DNA of 64,000 nucleotides from assembly GCA_023957235.1 (NCBI GenBank), contig JAMLHI010000005.1, positions 1 through 64,000 of the forward strand, in the 5' to 3' direction. Below are positions 37,328 through 47,515 of this stretch, one piece after another. The stretch is from Chitinophagales bacterium. GTDB taxonomy: Bacteria; Bacteroidota; Bacteroidia; Chitinophagales; JADIYW01. Made by a program: the position numbers and the translations under genes. Every line of letters begins with the position of its first letter. Position 1 is the first letter of the stretch. The notes beneath the pieces are model-generated. The model ran no database searches. It was not told the DNA's origin and worked only from the letters and a program-made list of their open reading frames with translations.

Positions 37328-39046
37328 TTATTTTAAATCCTTAACTCTTAATTCAATATTCTGATGACCATTCCAATCATTTAAATACAATTGGTAACAG
37401 ATGTCAAACTTAGATTTACTTCTTAAATATGGAATATAATCCCACATATTATACCCAATTCCAGATTTCGACATTTGTCCAGGCTTTGAAACATGTAATT
37501 TGAGATGTGATTTACCTACAAATCCATTATTACCAGTATCTCTTACATCTCTTGTTACGAAAGTAGGCTTGTGATTGCCATTCCCAAATGGAGCCATTCT
37601 TTTTATCCATTCATAAAACTCAGGAGTAATATCTTCTAGCTCGATGACATCATCTACCTCTATTTTCTGAACCAATTGCTCATTCTCAATACGTTCTTCT
37701 ACAATTTGCTCAAAAAGTTGAATGAATTTTTCAACATACTTCCTTTCCATACTGAAACCAGCAGCATATTTATGACCACCAAACTGTGCCAAATATTCAC
37801 TGCAAGAAGCAATCGCTTCATATAAGTCAAATCCTCCAATAGAGCGACCTGAACCTATTATCATTCCATTAGATTCTGTAAGAATGAGCGCAGGTTTGTG
37901 GAATTTGTCAACCATTCGAGAAGCAACAATTGCAATCAATCCTTGATGCCAATCTTCTTGAAAAATAACGATGGCTTTCTTATTGTCAAAATCCTCATCC
38001 TCTTGTATAATATTTAAAGCAGATGAGGTAATATCTTTATCCAATAATTGCCTATCATAATTATTATCATGAATAAATTGTGCTTTTTTCCTAGCTTCCT
38101 TAGAATTTGACTCAATGAGTAATTCAACAGCATAGGAAGCATGTAGAATTCTTCCAGCAGCATTGATTCTAGGACTGATAGTAAAAACCAGATCCATTAA
38201 CTCCAATTTTCTTTTGGCTTTGACAATATCTAATATAGCCTTAAATCCAGCTCGACTTCTTTGGTTGATATATTTCATACCAAAATGAGCCAAAATTCTG
38301 TTTTCACCACTGAGAGGCACTGTATCTGCTGCAATGCTTACTGCAACAAAATCAAGCTGTGAAAATAAAAAATCTTTATCTAAATGGTATTTCTGTGTAT
38401 ATGCTTGAATCAGTTTAAAACCCACTCCACATCCACTCAAATCTTTATAAGGATATTCGCAATCTACTCTTTTGGGATTTAATACAGCAAGTGCATTGGG
38501 CAATGATTTTTCAGGTAAATGATGGTCGCAAATAATGATATCAATATTCTTCTCTTTAGCATAATTGATTTTACTATGCTCTTTAATTCCACAATCCAAA
38601 ACAATCATTAAAGAATATGAATTTTCAGCTGCAAAATCAATCCCATCATTAGAGATACCACAACCTTCCTTATTTCTATCAGGTGTATAATATCCTATAT
38701 GTGGATAATATTTGATAAAAAAGGTATAAAGCATGGCAACAGAAGTAATTCCATCGACATCATAATCTCCATAAATAAGGATTTTCTTTCCTGATTGAAT
38801 AGCTTGATGGATACTATCTACAGCTATATCCATATCTTTCATCAGAAAAGGAGAATGCAAGAAGTCTAATGAAGAATTAAAAAATCGTTGTGCTTCCTCT
38901 TTGTTTTTAATTCCTCTAAGAACTAAAATCTTACAAATTGAAATCGGGAGATTTAATTCAGAATGAAGAGAGTTTACGATAGAGTCATCTGCTTGTAAAA
39001 ACAACCATTCCTTAAACTTTGGAGTTATTATTAATGACTCTGGCAT
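37328..39046 (-). CDS. recJ: Single-stranded-DNA-specific exonuclease RecJ
   Basis: The 572-aa 5'-3' exonuclease acts in recombination and mismatch repair. The DHH-family motifs are '[11 protein letters not shown]' (about 85-95), '[11 protein letters not shown]', '[20 protein letters not shown]' (about 164-183) and '[15 protein letters not shown]'. The DHHA1 domain contains '[16 protein letters not shown]' and '[11 protein letters not shown]' (about 395-430), and an OB-fold ends the chain. Full length. lptB follows directly. Confidence 0.96.
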   Translation of the reverse strand: MPESLIITPKFKEWLFLQADDSIVNSLHSELNLPISICKILVLRGIKNKEEAQRFFNSSLDFLHSPFLMKDMDIAVDSIHQAIQSGKKILIYGDYDVDGITSVAMLYTFFIKYYPHIGYYTPDRNKEGCGISNDGIDFAAENSYSLMIVLDCGIKEHSKINYAKEKNIDIIICDHHLPEKSLPNALAVLNPKRVDCEYPYKDLSGCGVGFKLIQAYTQKYHLDKDFLFSQLDFVAVSIAADTVPLSGENRILAHFGMKYINQRSRAGFKAILDIVKAKRKLELMDLVFTISPRINAAGRILHASYAVELLIESNSKEARKKAQFIHDNNYDRQLLDKDITSSALNIIQEDEDFDNKKAIVIFQEDWHQGLIAIVASRMVDKFHKPALILTESNGMIIGSGRSIGGFDLYEAIASCSEYLAQFGGHKYAAGFSMERKYVEKFIQLFEQIVEERIENEQLVQKIEVDDVIELEDITPEFYEWIKRMAPFGNGNHKPTFVTRDVRDTGNNGFVGKSHLKLHVSKPGQMSKSGIGYNMWDYIPYLRSKSKFDICYQLYLNDWNGHQNIELRVKDLK

Positions 39047-39364
39047 ATACTATTTTACTATTCTTTATAATTGTTTACTTTATTTTTTAATAACTCACTT
39101 GTCAATCATTTGATTTACACTCAAATATTCACATAAATTTAAACTATTTATTTCATTCTCTTATAAAGTTATAGCAACATAAAAATTGTATCAATTGTTG
39201 TGGATAATTTGAATAAAAAATGAAATATATAAATGATTATTTTGTAAATATACGGAAATATAAAAAATGTTCTCTCTTGCAAATTTTAATATTTTAAATT
39301 AATCAAAAATAGAGAAATATATTTTTTCTTATCTTGGAGAATATTTTCTAGTTCTAGATTTTTT
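39047..39364. other. AT-rich divergent intergenic region
   Basis: This 318-bp gap separates the divergent recJ-lptB operon and the MORN-like gene. It is strongly AT-rich and I see no gene, repeat or RNA structure. It must contain promoters for both directions, but none is clear by consensus. Confidence 0.5.
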
Positions 39365-39922
39365 ATGAAAACAATTCTTGCATTTATCTTTCTATTTTTC
39401 TCCTTTTGGACAATTCAAGCTCAAAATTTAGACATCGATACGGTATCTACTTATGATGTTAATCTCTCAGATTATATGACTACAAATGGACGTGTGTTTT
39501 ATGCCAATGGCAAAACAATTTCAAAGGATAAATATGAATTTTATAGAGAGTCATGGAAGAAACTTCAAGAATGTCAGCCTTGTAAAGTTTACACTTATAA
39601 TATTGATGGGATATTAAAGCATATTTCTATTCAATATAATGAATGCCTAGTCAATAATTTTGTTGAATATTATCCTAATGGGAAAATAAAAGTAGAGGGA
39701 AATTTCAAGGCAGTAGAAAACAATGACTGGTCCAATTTAAGGCTCAGAGGCTTGTGTAGTATTCGAGAAGGAAATTGGAATTATTATAATGACAATGGCG
39801 TATTGTCTTATATAGAAACCTATGAAAATGGCAAAGTAATCAACACAGAATATATTAAAGAAGAAAAACCTAGTACAATCAATAAATTCAAAGATGTATT
39901 CAAAAGAAAAACAGAAGAATAA
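39365..39922 (+). CDS. Secreted MORN-like repeat protein
   Basis: The 185-aa protein has a signal peptide (1-20, ending 'TIQAQ'). Beta-hairpin repeats of the MORN_2/YwqK type follow, for example 'EYYPNGKIKVEGNFKAVE' (about 102-119) and 'GNWNYYNDNGVLSYIETYENGKVI' in two parts (about 137-160). A Cys pair occurs in 'CQPC'. Such proteins are abundant in Bacteroidota and mostly uncharacterised. No toxin gene lies next to it, so the antitoxin label sometimes given to this family is not supported. Confidence 0.65.
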   Translation: MKTILAFIFLFFSFWTIQAQNLDIDTVSTYDVNLSDYMTTNGRVFYANGKTISKDKYEFYRESWKKLQECQPCKVYTYNIDGILKHISIQYNECLVNNFVEYYPNGKIKVEGNFKAVENNDWSNLRLRGLCSIREGNWNYYNDNGVLSYIETYENGKVINTEYIKEEKPSTINKFKDVFKRKTEE

Positions 39923-39979
39923 TCTGTCTTTGCCAAGTGAGCCACTATTTCAATATATATTTAGAAATATCTTTGCTTC

Positions 39980-40822
39980 ATGTTCAGTGAAGGAATAATT
40001 TTAATGGCGATAGCTACGCTTTGCTTTTCACTATTGAGCGTATGTGTTAAATATATTGGTCATATTCCTGCACATGAGATAATATTTTTCAGAGGTATTA
40101 TCTCTTTAGTTTTGAGTTATGCTCACATCACAAAATTAAATATTCCAGTATTTGGCAATCATAAAAAATTATTAATAGCTAGAGGGTTTTGGGGAACAGC
40201 TGCTTTGACATGTTTCTTTTTTGCAGTACAAAAAATCCCATTAGCTACCGCTGCTACGCTACAATATACTGCTCCTATTTTCACTGCTATATTTAGTATT
40301 TTTTATCTGAAAGAAAAAGTCAGCACTATTCAATGGTTATTTATTTTTTTAGCGATGGTGGGTGTTGTGCTAATCAATGGAATTGATGGCAATGTCAATT
40401 TATTTTATTTTATACTAGCAGTACTTTCAGGAGTATTTTCTGGTTTAGCTTATGTCATTGTCAGGAAATTAAAATCTACTGAACATCCAGCCGTCATTGT
40501 TTTTTATTTTCCATTTATAGCAGTACCTATTATGTCAATCTGGACTTATTTTGACTGGGTGCAACCCCAGGGGAAAGACTGGTTGATTATTTTACTGATA
40601 GGACTATTGACACAATTGGGACAGTTTTTAATGACCAAATCACTACAAAAAGAAAATGCAGCCAGAGCAACAAGTGTAATGTTTGTAGGAACAGTCAATG
40701 CATTTATTTTCAGCATTTTATTATTTAAAGAACATTATAATGCAATTAGTATTGTAGGTATCTTTGTCGTTACAATTTCCGTTATCTCAAATATTTTTTT
40801 CACCTCAAGAAAAATAGTTTAA
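39980..40822 (+). CDS. DMT-family (EamA) transporter
   Basis: The 280-aa inner-membrane protein has about ten hydrophobic helices in two EamA repeats. The first contains 'EIIFFRGIISLVLSY' and 'PLATAATLQYTAPIFTAIFS' and the second 'GLLTQLGQFLMTKSLQKENAARATSVMFVG' in parts. It exports or imports a small metabolite; the substrate is unknown. It is followed after 2 bp by the methyltransferase gene, so they share a transcript. Confidence 0.9.
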   Translation: MFSEGIILMAIATLCFSLLSVCVKYIGHIPAHEIIFFRGIISLVLSYAHITKLNIPVFGNHKKLLIARGFWGTAALTCFFFAVQKIPLATAATLQYTAPIFTAIFSIFYLKEKVSTIQWLFIFLAMVGVVLINGIDGNVNLFYFILAVLSGVFSGLAYVIVRKLKSTEHPAVIVFYFPFIAVPIMSIWTYFDWVQPQGKDWLIILLIGLLTQLGQFLMTKSLQKENAARATSVMFVGTVNAFIFSILLFKEHYNAISIVGIFVVTISVISNIFFTSRKIV

Positions 40823-40824
40823 AA

Positions 40825-42180
40825 TTGAAGAAAAGCAGTTCTCTCCCAACACAATTTAAACAACAAATCCAGCAACTATTGGGTGCAGAAGCCACTACAT
40901 ATTTTAATAGTTTGGATGAAGAAGAGGTCAGTTCTATCAGAATCCATCCTCTCCACGCCTATTCTCCTGAGATAGACACAGCTATTATTCCATGGGAAGA
41001 GCATGGTCGATATTTATCTGAGCGACCGGTATTTGCTCATGACCCAGCTTGGCATGGAGGTATGTACTATGTTCAAGAAAGTTCATCAATGCTGACAGGC
41101 TATATTTGTAAAAATTTATTTCACTCTCCTATTGTAGCATTAGATTTATGTGCAGCTCCTGGTGGAAAATCTACTCATTTATTGGATGTTTTACCTCATG
41201 AAAGTCTTTTAGTAAGTAATGAAATCATTTCAAAGCGCAATCAGATTTTGGCAGAAAATATTCAAAGATGGGGAAATGGCTATAATATTATTACTAAAGG
41301 CGAATCTCATGAATTTGCATCATTGGAACAGTTCTTTGATTTAGTTGTGATTGATGCCCCATGCTCAGGTGAAGGTCTGTTTAGAAGACAAGCAGAAGCG
41401 ATAGAGGAATGGAGTGAAGAAAATGTGCGTATATGTACAGAAAGGCAAGAAAATATATTGAACAATATTCTTCATTCCATCAAGACTGGAGGATACTTGT
41501 GTTATAGCACATGTACCTATGAATTGTCAGAAAATGAAGGACAAGTACAAAAACTATTAGATACAGGCTTGTTTGAGCTGATAAAGATTGATATAAAAGA
41601 TTTTAGTGGATTACGTGAAGGCTATATTCCAGGGACGGTAAGATGCTGGTCGCATTTGGTCAAAGGAAGTGGTTTTTATATTTCCCTCTTAAAAAAAGTG
41701 GCACATACTTCTGAGAGTTTACAAATAAGAAAAAAAAGACTATGGAATTGGAAATCATCAAGAAAAATTCCAAATCCTTTAGAGCACTTTGTTCAAATCA
41801 CTCAGAAATATACTTTATATCAATCGGGTGAATTTCTACGAGCATTTCCACAAAAATATCAATATGAATTATCGTCAATTGCTGAAAATGTGTCTATTAC
41901 AAATTTTGGAATTAATTTAGGCAAATTAAATAAAGAGATTTTCACTCCTGCTCATGCGCTAATATATTCTACATTATTACATCCTGATATTCCAAAATAT
42001 ACATCAGATGACAAAACCTTGGCACTTGATTTTTTAAGAAGAAAAGAGATACCTGTTTTAAAAATCCTAAAAAATGGTTGGGCTGTATTTCAATGGAAAA
42101 ATATTCCTCTAGGATGGATAAAACAAAATGCTCAACGTGTCAATAATTATTATCCTTTGAATTGGATGCTCAGAAAGTAA
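40825..42180 (+). CDS. RsmF/RsmB-like RNA cytosine-C5 methyltransferase
   Basis: The 451-aa NOL1/NOP2/Sun-family enzyme methylates cytosine in rRNA using SAM. It shows 'LDLCAAPGGKSTHLLD' (SAM-binding motif I, about 109-124), 'DAPCSGEGLFRR' (motif IV with catalytic Cys, about 176-187) and 'YSTCTYELSENE' (motif VI with the second Cys, about 228-239). A C-terminal RsmF-like/PUA-type region follows. It starts with TTG, 2 bp after the transporter stop; no nearer ATG fits the N-terminus. Confidence 0.92.
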   Translation: MKKSSSLPTQFKQQIQQLLGAEATTYFNSLDEEEVSSIRIHPLHAYSPEIDTAIIPWEEHGRYLSERPVFAHDPAWHGGMYYVQESSSMLTGYICKNLFHSPIVALDLCAAPGGKSTHLLDVLPHESLLVSNEIISKRNQILAENIQRWGNGYNIITKGESHEFASLEQFFDLVVIDAPCSGEGLFRRQAEAIEEWSEENVRICTERQENILNNILHSIKTGGYLCYSTCTYELSENEGQVQKLLDTGLFELIKIDIKDFSGLREGYIPGTVRCWSHLVKGSGFYISLLKKVAHTSESLQIRKKRLWNWKSSRKIPNPLEHFVQITQKYTLYQSGEFLRAFPQKYQYELSSIAENVSITNFGINLGKLNKEIFTPAHALIYSTLLHPDIPKYTSDDKTLALDFLRRKEIPVLKILKNGWAVFQWKNIPLGWIKQNAQRVNNYYPLNWMLRK

Positions 42181-42182
42181 AA

Positions 42183-43079
42183 TTAAAAATATTCTAGAAA
42201 GTTCGTATCCTTTCCAGATACTATCCTTTTATATCTATTATGCAAAAGATGTCCAATTGTGTCTTCCCAATCTAATTTCAATTGATGTCCATTAATAAAT
42301 TTGACACCCGCTACTTCAGCAGCAGTGCCAGTAAAAAATGCGCCATCTGCTTGAGTAACATCTTCAACACCAAACTCTCTTTCAATCACCTCAATTCCCA
42401 TTTGCTTGGCTATATCCATAAGCGTTTGTCTCGTAATACTAGGAAACACTTTATCTGACGGGGGAACGTATAATTTTCCGTTTTTCTCATAAAAAAAGGA
42501 ACATCCTGGACCTTGAGCAACATAGCCCTCTAGGTCAAGCATAAGTGCTTCATCATAACCCTTATCTCTAGCTTCTTTAGTTGCCAAAATATCATTGGGA
42601 AAATGTCCAATAATCTTTGAGTCAATATAGGTAGTTTTAGGATGAAGTCGCCTCCATGAAGATACCATTACATTTAACTCATTGTTATCATAGTATCGAG
42701 TCCATTTCCAACAAGTCATTAATACATTAGGGTGTTCAGCATCAGCTCTTAAAGTCATGTTTTTATCCATGAATACCAGAGGTCTAACATAGGCTTCTTT
42801 CAACCCATTTTTCTCTATCAATTCATAGGCATAATTGATCAATTCTTGACTAGTATATGGTACACTTATACCCATTTTTTCAGAGGAAGCTAGTAACCGT
42901 TCAAAATGTCTTCTCACTTTAAAAAGATGTGGTCCCTGTGCTGTATGATATGCCCGAATTCCTTCAAAAACGCCATATCCATAATGTAATGTCTGGTTGA
43001 ATGGACTTATTTTGAAATCTTTTACATTTCTAAAATTGCCATTAAAAAATAAAATCGTTTTATCGGTATGATATAGCAT
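42183..43079 (-). CDS. ilvE: Branched-chain amino acid aminotransferase
   Basis: The 298-aa PLP fold-type IV enzyme makes valine, leucine and isoleucine from their keto acids. It shows 'LHYGYGVFEGIRAYHT' (about 31-46), 'YIDSKIIGHFPNDILATKEA' around the PLP Lys (about 151-170), 'GYDEALMLDLEGYVAQGPG' and 'GTAAEVAGVKFING'. Full length. It is convergent with the methyltransferase gene (2-bp gap) and monocistronic. Confidence 0.94.
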   Translation of the reverse strand: MLYHTDKTILFFNGNFRNVKDFKISPFNQTLHYGYGVFEGIRAYHTAQGPHLFKVRRHFERLLASSEKMGISVPYTSQELINYAYELIEKNGLKEAYVRPLVFMDKNMTLRADAEHPNVLMTCWKWTRYYDNNELNVMVSSWRRLHPKTTYIDSKIIGHFPNDILATKEARDKGYDEALMLDLEGYVAQGPGCSFFYEKNGKLYVPPSDKVFPSITRQTLMDIAKQMGIEVIEREFGVEDVTQADGAFFTGTAAEVAGVKFINGHQLKLDWEDTIGHLLHNRYKRIVSGKDTNFLEYF

Positions 43080-43211
43080 AATCGTTTGAAAGTTAATATT
43101 AACAAGTTAATTAAAAATATTTGCTTTTAATGTTTTCGTACTACAAAACTTCATTAATAGTTTTTTTCATTTGCGAATAGTCCTATTTTTGAACAATTTA
43201 TAACAGAGAAG

Positions 43212-45242
43212 ATGAAATATAATAAGTTATTTATAAGCGTTTTAGTTGTATTATTTTTGACATCATGTGTACTTATTAAAGAACAACGTAATCATAAAAA
43301 ACATCAGAATATTGAATACGAAGCTGTATATAATGACGAAACTGAAAAATTGGATTTTGAATCTGCAAGCAGAACAAGTGACTCAAATGAAATTTGGTAT
43401 CATCCCAATCCATGGTGGAGAATAAAAAGTGAACCATTTACAACAAGTAATCCAAGCGTTCAGAATATAAGATTTAGACCACAATATGGCTTTTCTTTTT
43501 ATATAGATCCTAATACCCATCTGTCAGTTAAAGATGTTTGGGATTCATGGATTCATAAAAATGCTTTTTCAACTCTTCCTAACCCTGCTGCTCACAATTG
43601 GCAAGCATTTATATCCACTTATAAAGATTTATTTTCTGCACATCCAGAATATTTGGCTGAAAAAGATGGGAAAAGATTAGGATATGGAAAGACTTCCAAA
43701 TTGTGTGTAAGCAATCCTGATGTACAAAAGCTTTATATACAATACACAAAAGATAGAATCTTAAAAAATCCTGAGATAGATATGTTTAGTGTTGAACCAT
43801 CTGATGGCGCTGGACATTGTACATGTAATAATTGTACAAAAATTGGAAGTGTAAGCAATCAAGTATTTTATTTGGCCAATATTATAGCAAAAGGTATCAA
43901 AAATATATTTCCTAATAAAACCCTAGGGTTATATGCATATTATTTTCATGCAGATGTACCTTCGTTTCCTCTTGAAGATAACATATTGGTTCTAGTCGCC
44001 CCGCAAGGCTTCCAAGACTTCTATAGTGCTCCTCTTGGACTATTAAATGCGTGGTATGATAGACATAAAAACATCGGAGTAAGGGGATATCTAGCGATAC
44101 CTCAATGGAAGGCAGAACAACCAAGAGTCTATAAGGATTATTTTTTTAATGAAGTATTATTTGCAGCAAATATTAATAGTAAGTTTGTAGAATATGAAAC
44201 AGGGACAAGTCTAAATACTATTTTGTTTAGTACTTTATTAAGTAAAATTTCAAAAAATCCTAGTCTGACTTGGGAAGAGGTGTTCGATAAATTTTTAAAC
44301 GATTGTTTTCCCAGCTCAAAAATCCCAATGGAGAGACTTTTTAATCGATGGTTTAATGAAGCGTGGATTAAAGGTGGCGATGAAATTCTCTATAGTTTAT
44401 ATGATATAAATGAAGCTTCAAAACTTACAAAAAATCGTCATGAATTACAAAGAATAAGAGACTTAAAAGCATATGTCAATTATTTGATAATCTATGAAGA
44501 TTTTAGTCTAAATAAAAACAATAAGGCGGCAGTAATCAAGCTCTTTGATTATCTATATAATTCTTCCAATAGAAATATTGTAAATGTCTATGCTCTAACT
44601 AGGTTATTAGAAAAATATTATAATAACTATGATGGTTTGAAAGAAAAATACATTTATAAAAAAATCGAAGATAAAAAATGGATACAATACCTTTCTGACA
44701 ACGATATTGACAAACTTTTTGAAGAAAATATTCGAAAATTTACGCCAATAAAAAGTAATTATCTAACAATAGATGACATTAATGATATATTTAATCAGTA
44801 TCATGAAAACATACAGTATATTAAGGACTTTTCAATGTCATTAAGGTATAGAGATAATCTATATTTTTATAATCTTTCTAATACCATCAAAATAAAACCC
44901 ACTTATTCTGCAAAAGATAGCAAAACAATTATAAGCATTGAGAGTGTTGGTTCTAGTAATATATTCTTTTCCCAAAAATTCCTTGATAACAATGAAGAAT
45001 GGGAAGTTAATATCCCCAAAAATACCATTTATAAAATTTCTCAAAAAAGGGTAAGTTCATGCGACGTTTCTTTAAAGGGAGAAGTTATACCCATGACTTC
45101 AATTATCCCCAAAAACGTTGCAAACAAGTACAATGTAAATAAATTTGATAAAAATAAAAAATTGATAAAAACAGAAAGTACAATTCCAATTTTAGATGCC
45201 TTTCCTATATATATATTAACCCCTAAAATTAATTCAAATTAA
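43212..45242 (+). CDS. DUF4838 lipoprotein
   Basis: The 676-aa protein has a lipobox near residue 19 ('FLTSCVLIK'), so it is membrane-anchored. The DUF4838 region (about 60-400) contains 'FSVEPSDGAGHCTCNNCTKIG' in parts, with two CxxC-like Cys in the pattern D-G-x-x-x-C-x-C-x-x-C, and 'VRGYLAIPQWKAEQPRVYKD' nearby. DUF4838 proteins look like glycoside-hydrolase-type barrels and often sit in polysaccharide loci, but no such locus is here. The C-terminal 250 residues are low in similarity to anything I recognise. The function is unknown. Confidence 0.8.
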   Translation: MKYNKLFISVLVVLFLTSCVLIKEQRNHKKHQNIEYEAVYNDETEKLDFESASRTSDSNEIWYHPNPWWRIKSEPFTTSNPSVQNIRFRPQYGFSFYIDPNTHLSVKDVWDSWIHKNAFSTLPNPAAHNWQAFISTYKDLFSAHPEYLAEKDGKRLGYGKTSKLCVSNPDVQKLYIQYTKDRILKNPEIDMFSVEPSDGAGHCTCNNCTKIGSVSNQVFYLANIIAKGIKNIFPNKTLGLYAYYFHADVPSFPLEDNILVLVAPQGFQDFYSAPLGLLNAWYDRHKNIGVRGYLAIPQWKAEQPRVYKDYFFNEVLFAANINSKFVEYETGTSLNTILFSTLLSKISKNPSLTWEEVFDKFLNDCFPSSKIPMERLFNRWFNEAWIKGGDEILYSLYDINEASKLTKNRHELQRIRDLKAYVNYLIIYEDFSLNKNNKAAVIKLFDYLYNSSNRNIVNVYALTRLLEKYYNNYDGLKEKYIYKKIEDKKWIQYLSDNDIDKLFEENIRKFTPIKSNYLTIDDINDIFNQYHENIQYIKDFSMSLRYRDNLYFYNLSNTIKIKPTYSAKDSKTIISIESVGSSNIFFSQKFLDNNEEWEVNIPKNTIYKISQKRVSSCDVSLKGEVIPMTSIIPKNVANKYNVNKFDKNKKLIKTESTIPILDAFPIYILTPKINSN

Positions 45243-46840
45243 TTCATTTTTACTGATTTTAATACTAGCATATTCATCGCATTAGATGGCATATAACTAA
45301 TATTTGGACCAATAAATCGAATCAATTCATCATAAAACAGTGGCACAATAGGTGCATCTTCCATCATAATATTTTCCATCTCAAGATATAATTTAGAAGA
45401 CTTATCGTTGTCTGATTGCATGGATTTTACATATAAGCTGTCATATTTCTGATTGTGATAACGAGTGTAATTTGGAGGAGCTGAATTAGGTCCATAAAAT
45501 AGTGCTAAAAAATTTTCCACATCTGGGTAATCTCCTATCCAAGATGCTCTGAAAAAATCTACATCATTTTTAGCCATTGCTTCTCTAAGAAAAGAACCTG
45601 GAGACAGTTGAATCTCAACTTTTATACCTATCTCTTCTAAAGACTTGGCAATAAATTCAGTCAAATCTTGATAATTTGGATTAGAACTTAGTACAATCGG
45701 CTTCATTCCTTTTCCATCTGGATAACCTGCCTTTTCTAGTAATTGCCTCGCTAATTTTGGTTGATAAGAATAACCTTTCACATTTTCATTAAAGCCATTG
45801 ACACCTTGAGGTACAATCCCATAATGTGCAGGAATTCCGATTCCGTTTCTTAAATATAAAATCATCTTTTCTCTATCAATAGCATAATTGATTGCCTGCC
45901 TAACCAATTTATTCTTGAGAGCTTGATTTTTAACTTTATCCATAGAAAAACCTAAATATTCTGTGTTCATATATGGACCTCTTATCATTTTTACTTGACC
46001 TTTAAGTTCATCTTTTAATTCCCCTTTTGAATTTAAAACCTTGTCTATAAAAGACTTATCTATTCCAGAAACAAAATCTAACCCTCCTTGCAAAAATTGA
46101 AGAAACTCTACTGCTCTGTCATTTAAAAAACTAACTTTTACACCATCAATATAAGGAAGTGGATTTCCAGCACTATCGGTTTCAAAATAATTTTTATTGC
46201 GTTTTAATACTAGAGCATTATTCTCTTGCCATTTGACCAATTGAAAAGGACCCGTACCTATTGCAATTTTCCGAAAATCTTTTTGATATCGTTCAACAAT
46301 TTCTTTGGGAACAACAGAGCAATATTGAAGCGTCAATATACTAGATAAAGGCCTGAAAGGATTTTTTAAATGAATTATAAATGTTGTATCGTCTTTAGCT
46401 TCAAAGGGAATTGAATCTCTGACTCGACCATTAAACAGCCAAGCACCTGTTGACGCAATGCTATTATCAATGAGCCTATTGAAGCTATATACAAAATCAT
46501 CTGCTACTACCCTTCTCCCTTTCCCTGAATTAAATATAGGGTGGTCATGAAAATATACATCATCACGCAAATAAAAAGTATAGACCAATCCATCGTCTGA
46601 GATTTCATAATGTTTAGAAATTGATGGAATAACATTCAATTCATCGTCTAATTGTAACAACCCATTATATAGCTGATTGCACATCCACATAGTAGATTGA
46701 TCTTTGGAAAAGGCTGGGTCTAATGAACTAAGTCCTGCATTCAAATTCAATTTAAAAACTTGATGTCTAGATAAATCTTGACGATTGTTGCAACCTATCA
46801 AGATAAGACAGAAGAATAAAAAGAATTGAAACACTTTCAT
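45239..46840 (-). CDS. Peptide-binding lipoprotein of an ABC importer (SBP family 5)
   Basis: The 533-aa protein has a lipobox (LILIGC, about 12-17). The SBP_bac_5 fold follows: 'LDPAFSKDQSTMWMCNQLYNGLLQLD' in parts (about 38-63), 'YTFYLRDDVYFHD' and 'GTGPFQLVKWQENNALVLKRN'. It captures oligopeptides or similar solutes for an ABC importer whose permeases are not adjacent. Its stop overlaps that of the DUF4838 gene by 4 bp, the two being convergent. The FMN reductase gene lies 9 bp upstream on the same strand. Confidence 0.9.
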   Translation of the reverse strand: MKVFQFFLFFCLILIGCNNRQDLSRHQVFKLNLNAGLSSLDPAFSKDQSTMWMCNQLYNGLLQLDDELNVIPSISKHYEISDDGLVYTFYLRDDVYFHDHPIFNSGKGRRVVADDFVYSFNRLIDNSIASTGAWLFNGRVRDSIPFEAKDDTTFIIHLKNPFRPLSSILTLQYCSVVPKEIVERYQKDFRKIAIGTGPFQLVKWQENNALVLKRNKNYFETDSAGNPLPYIDGVKVSFLNDRAVEFLQFLQGGLDFVSGIDKSFIDKVLNSKGELKDELKGQVKMIRGPYMNTEYLGFSMDKVKNQALKNKLVRQAINYAIDREKMILYLRNGIGIPAHYGIVPQGVNGFNENVKGYSYQPKLARQLLEKAGYPDGKGMKPIVLSSNPNYQDLTEFIAKSLEEIGIKVEIQLSPGSFLREAMAKNDVDFFRASWIGDYPDVENFLALFYGPNSAPPNYTRYHNQKYDSLYVKSMQSDNDKSSKLYLEMENIMMEDAPIVPLFYDELIRFIGPNISYMPSNAMNMLVLKSVKMN

Positions 46841-46849
46841 TATATATCC

Positions 46850-47374
46850 TTACATTTTTGAAAATAAATCTATCTGCTGATCTATTAAACTCAAAGTTTC
46901 TTTTGATAAAAAATTTCCATTCTCATCAAATTGTTTACTTACAGAAGAAATTGGAATTTTACAATGTAAGACATTTATTCTTAGATAGTTAAGTACATTA
47001 GTAAAGTCATCCATTCCTCTTAAATTTCCTGCTCTCCCATCTGCAACTCCTACTAAGGCTGCTTTTTTATTATGATAACTTTTTTTAATGTCACTTGCAT
47101 CAATCATCAATTTTAATATTCCTGGATAACTTCCATTATACTCAGGGATAATAAAAATAAATTTAGAAGCAGACACTAAATACTTCATTTCAATTTGAGA
47201 AAATAGAGAGGATTTTATATCATACATTTCATTACTTAATATATCTGCTGGTAAATCTTGCAAGTCTAAAAACTGAAAATCAACTTTCTTATTGATTAAT
47301 CTACTGATATAAACATCAGTAACTTTTTTTGTCCAGCTATTCGGGCGATTAGTACAAGATATAATAGTTATCAT
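46850..47374 (-). CDS. NADPH-dependent FMN reductase-like flavoprotein
   Basis: The 174-aa flavodoxin-like protein shows 'ISCTNRPNSWTKKV' (phosphate loop, about 5-18) and 'IIPEYNGSYPGILKLMIDASD' in parts (about 75-95), the family signature, and 'AALVGVADGRAGNLRGM'. It reduces FMN or a quinone/azo substrate with NAD(P)H. It lies 9 bp before the binding-protein gene and is probably cotranscribed with it. Confidence 0.88.
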   Translation of the reverse strand: MITIISCTNRPNSWTKKVTDVYISRLINKKVDFQFLDLQDLPADILSNEMYDIKSSLFSQIEMKYLVSASKFIFIIPEYNGSYPGILKLMIDASDIKKSYHNKKAALVGVADGRAGNLRGMDDFTNVLNYLRINVLHCKIPISSVSKQFDENGNFLSKETLSLIDQQIDLFSKM

Positions 47375-47486
47375 ATTTCAAAAAATAAAAGACAAATATA
47401 ATAGTTCAAATTCATTTCAATTGATTATCCACATTCCATGTGGGCAACTAAGCATATTCTTTAAGCGTATTGATGAGGATATACTT

Positions 47487-47494
47487 TATCTTTG
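47487..47494 (+). promoter_or_regulatory. Probable -7 element of the UPF0173 gene
   Basis: TATCTTTG matches TAnnTTTG, 21 nt before the ATG at 47516. The nearest upstream TTG (47470-47472) is only 14 nt away, closer than the usual spacing. If correct, transcription starts near 47501, which excludes the TTG start at 47492. Confidence 0.4.
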
Positions 47495-47515
47495 TTATTG
47501 AAAAAAACACAGAAT

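Noticed and set aside
39365-39922. Toxin-antitoxin module from the YwqK-like repeats
   Set aside because: The protein has a signal peptide and no toxin gene is next to it.
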